DNA of 64,000 nucleotides from Mangrovibacterium diazotrophicum (GTDB taxonomy: Bacteria; Bacteroidota; Bacteroidia; Bacteroidales; Prolixibacteraceae). The stretch is taken from positions 1 to 64,000 of the forward strand of contig NZ_RAPN01000006.1 in assembly GCF_003610535.1 (NCBI RefSeq), in the 5' to 3' direction. The translations under genes and the position numbers were made by a program. Shown piece after piece: positions 60,472 to 64,000 of this stretch. Each line of letters begins with the position of its first letter. Position 1 is the stretch's first letter. Under the pieces are notes generated by a model that saw nothing but the letters and a program-made list of their open reading frames with translations, searched no databases and was not told the DNA's origin.

Positions 60472-61824
60472 ATGAAAACCTTATTTGCTTTAATCGTTTT
60501 GGTATTGACAGCTGGTGCAAGCTATGCACAATTTACTCTCGAAGGACAACTCCGTCCGCGCACTGAACTTCGTAATGGTTTTAAAAAACCAATCTTACCC
60601 GATCAGGAACCTGCCGTTTTCACGGAGCAACGCACCCGATTGGTTGCCGGTTACAAAGCCGAAAAATACGCCTTCAAATTATCGATCCAGGATGTTCGGA
60701 TTTGGGGTGAAACTGGTCAGATCAACAAATCGGACCAATTACTGAGTGCACACGAAGCATACGGCGAATATTACGCTTCCGGAAAATCAACGTTCCGCAT
60801 TGGTCGCCAGGAAGTCATTTACGACGGACACCGTTTGTTCGGTAGCCTCGACTGGGCGGCACAAGGTCGCTCGCTGGATGCATTGCGGTATTTATATAAA
60901 GATGAAAAAGGAAACCAGTTCGACCTGATGGCTGCCTGGAACCAGGCCGGTTACGGCGACGGATCACCAGAACCTGCCAAATTGGTTGGAAACGCCTACG
61001 TTATTACAACCGGCGGTGGCACAAACACCCGTATTTTCAACCTGGCGTTGCCAAAAGCGCAATTGATGGCGTACTATAAAAAGACCTTGAAATCAGGCGA
61101 CCTGGCCTTCATGTTATTGGATGATATTTACGATGTTGACGCCACTTCAGGCGAAAACTACAGCAATACAACATTCGGTTTTACCCCAAACTTTACAGCC
61201 GGAAAAGTAAAATTCGGCGGACAGTTCTTCTACACAGGAGGTGCTAACGGCAAAACCGAAACTGACGGCGAATACTCGAAAGTTGACTTGAGCGGCTACA
61301 TGGCTAATGCCTACGTGCAATTCACAGGTGTTACCGGATCTCCGCTTTTCGGTGTTGACTACCTGAGTGGCGACGACGAATCGACTACTGATAAAGTAGA
61401 AGGATGGGCTCCGAAATACGGAACCAACCACAAATTCTACGGTTTCATGGATTATTTCTACGTCGGAAACGGTCACGGTGGCGTTGATGCAAAAAGCGCC
61501 GGTTTGGTAGATATTTACCTGCAAACAGCGTTCAAACTGAGCGAAAAAGCGAAACTGGTTGGTCACCTGCATTACTTCTCGGCTCCGGAAGCCCGTACCA
61601 ACGCAACAACCGGCGAAAGCTACGACGGTTACCTGGGTACAGAACTTGACCTTGTATTCAATTATGCACTGACAAAAGGTGTTGTACTGAGCGCGGGCTA
61701 CTCTCAAATGTTCGGTATCTCCGACACAATGAAACAACTGAAATTGGGCGATCCGACAGCTAAAATCGGCGGCATGCAAAGCTGGGGTTGGTTGATGATC
61801 AACTTCTCACCTAAGTTCTTATAA
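60472..61824 (+). CDS. Outer-membrane porin, alginate-export-like barrel
   Basis: 450 residues with signal peptide (TLFALIVLVLTAGASYAQ). LEGQLRPRTELRNGF, the DVRIWGETGQI motif, STFRIGRQEVIYDGHRLFGSLDW and the C-terminal GVVLSAGYSQMF pattern fit the alginate_exp barrel family, often used as general anion porin in Bacteroidota. Here before nrtA it probably lets nitrate in. Own transcription unit is likely as a terminator precedes and about 210 bp of leader is present. Confidence 0.83.
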   Translation: MKTLFALIVLVLTAGASYAQFTLEGQLRPRTELRNGFKKPILPDQEPAVFTEQRTRLVAGYKAEKYAFKLSIQDVRIWGETGQINKSDQLLSAHEAYGEYYASGKSTFRIGRQEVIYDGHRLFGSLDWAAQGRSLDALRYLYKDEKGNQFDLMAAWNQAGYGDGSPEPAKLVGNAYVITTGGGTNTRIFNLALPKAQLMAYYKKTLKSGDLAFMLLDDIYDVDATSGENYSNTTFGFTPNFTAGKVKFGGQFFYTGGANGKTETDGEYSKVDLSGYMANAYVQFTGVTGSPLFGVDYLSGDDESTTDKVEGWAPKYGTNHKFYGFMDYFYVGNGHGGVDAKSAGLVDIYLQTAFKLSEKAKLVGHLHYFSAPEARTNATTGESYDGYLGTELDLVFNYALTKGVVLSAGYSQMFGISDTMKQLKLGDPTAKIGGMQSWGWLMINFSPKFL

Positions 61825-61929
61825 GAAGAAGATAAGAGACTTGAGTCGTGAGAAACGAGATTTTAAGACAAAAACTCGAAACTCGAAACTCGAAACTCAA
61901 CAAAAAGCAAACAACAAAAACAAAATATC
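61825..61929 (+). repeat. AACTCGA heptad repeat with inverted partner before nrtA
   Basis: Three to four tandem units around 61873-61900 (ACTCGAAACTCGAAACTCG...) are preceded by an inverted imperfect copy, TTGAGTCGTGAGAAACGAG at 61841-61860. A stem can form. The nrtA start follows at 61930. Confidence 0.65.
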
Positions 61930-63309
61930 ATGTTAAAATTGAAAAACCTCCAAATTCCGGCATTGGCAATGGCTACCGCTTTGTTCCTGCAATCGTGCGG
62001 CGGCTCCGGTAAAAAAGCTGAATCAACTTCTGCCGAAGCTCCAAAATCAGCTTTGATCATTGAAAAACCGCAGTTGACATTTGGCTTCATCAAACTGACA
62101 GACATGGCTCCGTTAGCGATCGCGAAAGAGCTGGGCTATTTTGAAGAGGAAGGCCTGTTCGTAACAATCGAAGCTCAGTCAAACTGGAAAAACGTACTCG
62201 ACCGTGTTATCGACGGCGAATTGGATGGCTCGCACATGTTGGCTGGTCAGCCGATCGCAGCACAAGCAGGTTTCGGTCGCCAGGCACAACTGGTTACCCC
62301 ATTCTCAATGGACCTGAACGGAAACGGGATCACCGTTTCCAACGCCATCTGGGATAAAATGAAAGCCAACGTTCCGACTGACGCCGATGGCAAACCGGTT
62401 CACCCGATTAAAGCTGACGCGTTGAAGCCTGTTATTGCAGAATACAAAGCCAACGGGAACCCGTTCAAAATGGGGATGGTATTCCCGGTTTCAACCCACA
62501 ACTACGAAATTCGTTACTGGCTGGCAGCTGCCGGAATCAACCCGGGCATGTACACGGCCGACAACATCCAGGGGCAGGTTGACGCTGATGTTTTGTTATC
62601 GGTAACCCCTCCACCACAAATGCCTGCAACACTGGAAGCCGGAACTATTTATGGCTACTGTGTAGGTGAACCCTGGAACCAGCAAGCCGTGTTCAAGCAA
62701 ATTGGTGTGCCGGTGGTAACGAACTACGAGATCTGGAAAAACAACCCTGAAAAAGTCTTCGTGATGACCCAAAAATTCATCGACGAGAACCCGAATACAG
62801 CTGTGGCTGTAACCAAAGCGTTGATTCGTGCCGGCAAATGGCTGGATGATCCGAACAACAGACCAAAAGCAGTTGGTATCCTCTCGAAACCTGACTACGT
62901 TGGAGCCGATTCTATTGTGATTGCCAACTCGATGACCGGAACATTCGAATTCGAAAAAGGCGACAAGCGTTCTTTGCCCGACTTCAACGTATTCTACCGC
63001 TACAATGCAACGTATCCGTTCTACTCAGACGCTGTTTGGTTCCTGACTCAAATGCGTCGCTGGGGTCAAATTCCGGAAGCAAAATCAGATGACTGGTACC
63101 TGGAAACAGCGAAAAAGGTTTACCGCCCCGAGATCTGGAAAAAAGCAGCTGAGTTGTTGGTTGAAGAAGGTAAAATTCCGGCATCGGATATTCCTGAAAC
63201 CGACGGTTTCAAACCCGCAACCACAGACTTTATCGATGGTGTTCAATACGACGGCAAAAAGCCAAACGATTACCTGACAAAGTTCAAAATAGGTAATAAA
63301 GATATTTAG
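61930..63309 (+). CDS. nrtA: Nitrate ABC transporter substrate-binding lipoprotein
   Basis: 459 residues. Lipobox LQSC with Cys 23. The core has [30 protein letters not shown] and [27 protein letters not shown], the NrtA/CmpA pattern, then [14 protein letters not shown] and [11 protein letters not shown]. It captures nitrate (or bicarbonate-like anion) in the periplasm and gives it to the NrtB permease encoded next. Confidence 0.92.
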   Translation: MLKLKNLQIPALAMATALFLQSCGGSGKKAESTSAEAPKSALIIEKPQLTFGFIKLTDMAPLAIAKELGYFEEEGLFVTIEAQSNWKNVLDRVIDGELDGSHMLAGQPIAAQAGFGRQAQLVTPFSMDLNGNGITVSNAIWDKMKANVPTDADGKPVHPIKADALKPVIAEYKANGNPFKMGMVFPVSTHNYEIRYWLAAAGINPGMYTADNIQGQVDADVLLSVTPPPQMPATLEAGTIYGYCVGEPWNQQAVFKQIGVPVVTNYEIWKNNPEKVFVMTQKFIDENPNTAVAVTKALIRAGKWLDDPNNRPKAVGILSKPDYVGADSIVIANSMTGTFEFEKGDKRSLPDFNVFYRYNATYPFYSDAVWFLTQMRRWGQIPEAKSDDWYLETAKKVYRPEIWKKAAELLVEEGKIPASDIPETDGFKPATTDFIDGVQYDGKKPNDYLTKFKIGNKDI

Positions 63310-63528
63310 TTTCAAGTTACGAGTTTAAAGTTTTGAGTTACTAAAAAGAAACCCCAAACGACAAACTCAGAACCCGAAACTCGAAACATCAAAATCTCAG
63401 TTTTTTAGTTGGTGAATTTCAGGAAGGTACAGCAATCCGGATTTACACGCTGTACCTTCCACTTCGCCGACTTGTCCAAATCATTTTCAGTCATTCAGAA
63501 TTTAACCAACTCAAAAAAGACATTCATC
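63310..63528. repeat. Heptad-repeat remnants plus perfect hairpin between nrtA and nrtB
   Basis: At 63309-63390 are inverted words (CAAGTTACGAGTTTAAAG... and ACCCGAAACTCGAAAC), relatives of the AACTCG family. Then the 12-bp perfect stem at 63422-63460. The rest to the start 63529 is unstructured. Confidence 0.6.
63422..63460 (+). other. Intercistronic 12-bp hairpin
   Basis: GGAAGGTACAGC (63422-63433) and GCTGTACCTTCC (63449-63460) pair perfectly with a 15-nt loop. No T-run follows, so it is likely not a simple terminator; an RNA-stability or processing element that lowers nrtB relative to nrtA expression is plausible. Confidence 0.7.
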
Positions 63529-64000
63529 ATGGGAAAAGCAATAATAGCCTCATTCAGATGGCTCGGATTCAGTTTTCTGGATCCTTTAATAAAACTGTTT
63601 CAGGGTGTTGAACCGAAGAAAAACGGTGGCCTGGTGTTGAAAAAAGTGGTCATCCCGATCGTATCAGTACTCCTTTTTTTAGGAATTGCGAACTTCTTTT
63701 CGAGCTACCTGTACAATATTGAACGCGACCGCAAGATTGAAAAAACACGCGAAACACTCGGCGATGCCGCCGCCCTGGAAATGCAGGAATGTATCGACTC
63801 GGGCGATTTGAGCTGCAAACCGAACTCCTTGCCATCACCGTCGGATGTTTGGCGTGCTGCGGAAACACTGGTCGCTGACCACAAAATGATCAGCGCCGAC
63901 AAAGCGGCATTCAAGGAAAAAACTGCTGCCATCAACGCGCAACGAGAAACACAAGGCCTGGCTCCAATTCGCTACACCGGACGTCCGTCATTCGTGGATC
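63529..64000 (+). CDS. nrtB: Nitrate ABC transporter permease (5' part)
   Basis: The first 157 codons, cut by the window edge. MGKAIIASFRWLGFSFLDPLIKLFQG, a first membrane helix (VVIPIVSVLLFLGIANFFSSYLY), and a periplasmic-like linker with LPSPSDVWRAAETLVADH, which is the NrtB/SsuC pre-permease region (PxPxxVWxAxxxL). The binding-protein-dependent transport domain itself must follow beyond the window. Same strand as nrtA. Confidence 0.85.
   Translation, partial: MGKAIIASFRWLGFSFLDPLIKLFQGVEPKKNGGLVLKKVVIPIVSVLLFLGIANFFSSYLYNIERDRKIEKTRETLGDAAALEMQECIDSGDLSCKPNSLPSPSDVWRAAETLVADHKMISADKAAFKEKTAAINAQRETQGLAPIRYTGRPSFVD

Noticed and set aside
61147-61779. 210-aa minus-strand frame over the porin
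   Set aside because: Shadow of the porin gene; Cys- and Phe-rich without any recognisable fold.
63422-63460. Terminator after nrtA
   Set aside because: Perfect stem but no following T-run, and nrtB on the same strand follows soon after.

Overview
The window looks like Bacteroidota, probably Marinilabiliales and perhaps Prolixibacteraceae (inference). It encodes two proteins with C-terminal type IX secretion sorting domains, many Bacteroidota-typical families (DUF4251, DUF6090, DUF4202, family 3 glucosidase, CE15 esterase), candidate promoters with the TAnnTTTG -7 box, and genes with few classical Shine-Dalgarno sites. It also carries acetate and butyrate fermentation genes. No rRNA, tRNA, CRISPR array, transposase or phage gene was seen.

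Layout. 1-2.3 kb: the 5' part of a large minus-strand surface protein with DUF11 and HYR-like repeats, cut by the window edge. 2.4-8.3 kb: minus-strand housekeeping genes (nitrilase-type omega-amidase, PlsC-type acyltransferase, B3/B4 tRNA-editing-like protein, lipA with a flavin reductase, an outer-membrane barrel). 8.5-11.4 kb: four small plus-strand genes (FRG domain, DUF6090, DMT transporter, DUF4251). 11.5-18 kb, minus: plant-polysaccharide functions (bglX, rhaB, CE15 glucuronoyl esterase) and a cation/proton antiporter. 18.1-23.6 kb, minus: acyl-phosphate fermentation genes, pta-(hydroxyacyl-CoA dehydrogenase)-ackA and ptb-buk. 24-26.9 kb: a fused FAD/Fe-S D-lactate or glycolate dehydrogenase. 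27.8-33.5 kb: a run of small minus-strand genes, mostly AT-rich and mostly unrecognised, with imperfect palindromes in several successive gaps; this resembles an integron-like cassette array. 33.5-34.4 kb: a gene-free stretch with RNA-like inverted repeats. 34.4-39.5 kb: two secreted T9SS proteins, one with almost identical tandem MBG repeats and one with five haem c motifs. 39.9-45.1 kb: M48 protease, CinA, AsmA.

45.4 kb to the end is a nitrate assimilation locus. It holds a NarK-type transporter; a molybdenum nitrate reductase fused to an NAD(P)H/FAD/[2Fe-2S] module; a rubredoxin fused to a sulfite-reductase-like domain without visible sirohaem ligands; moaA, moaD, moaE and a moeB-like gene; a convergent DUF4202 gene; nirB and nirD; two sirohaem genes; an FNR-like regulator with a full set of candidate Fe-S cysteines; a porin; and a nitrate ABC system (nrtA, start of nrtB). 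Nitrate would cross the outer membrane through the porin and the inner membrane by NarK or Nrt, then be reduced to nitrite by the Mo enzyme and to ammonium by NirBD, with the cofactor genes supplying molybdopterin and sirohaem.

The most unusual parts are the two nonstandard electron-transfer proteins of the nitrate operon, a moeB-like protein lacking the zinc cysteines, a family of 7-bp repeats (AACTCGA/AACTCGT) in gaps ahead of start codons, a perfect 12-bp hairpin between nrtA and nrtB, and the cassette-like palindromes.
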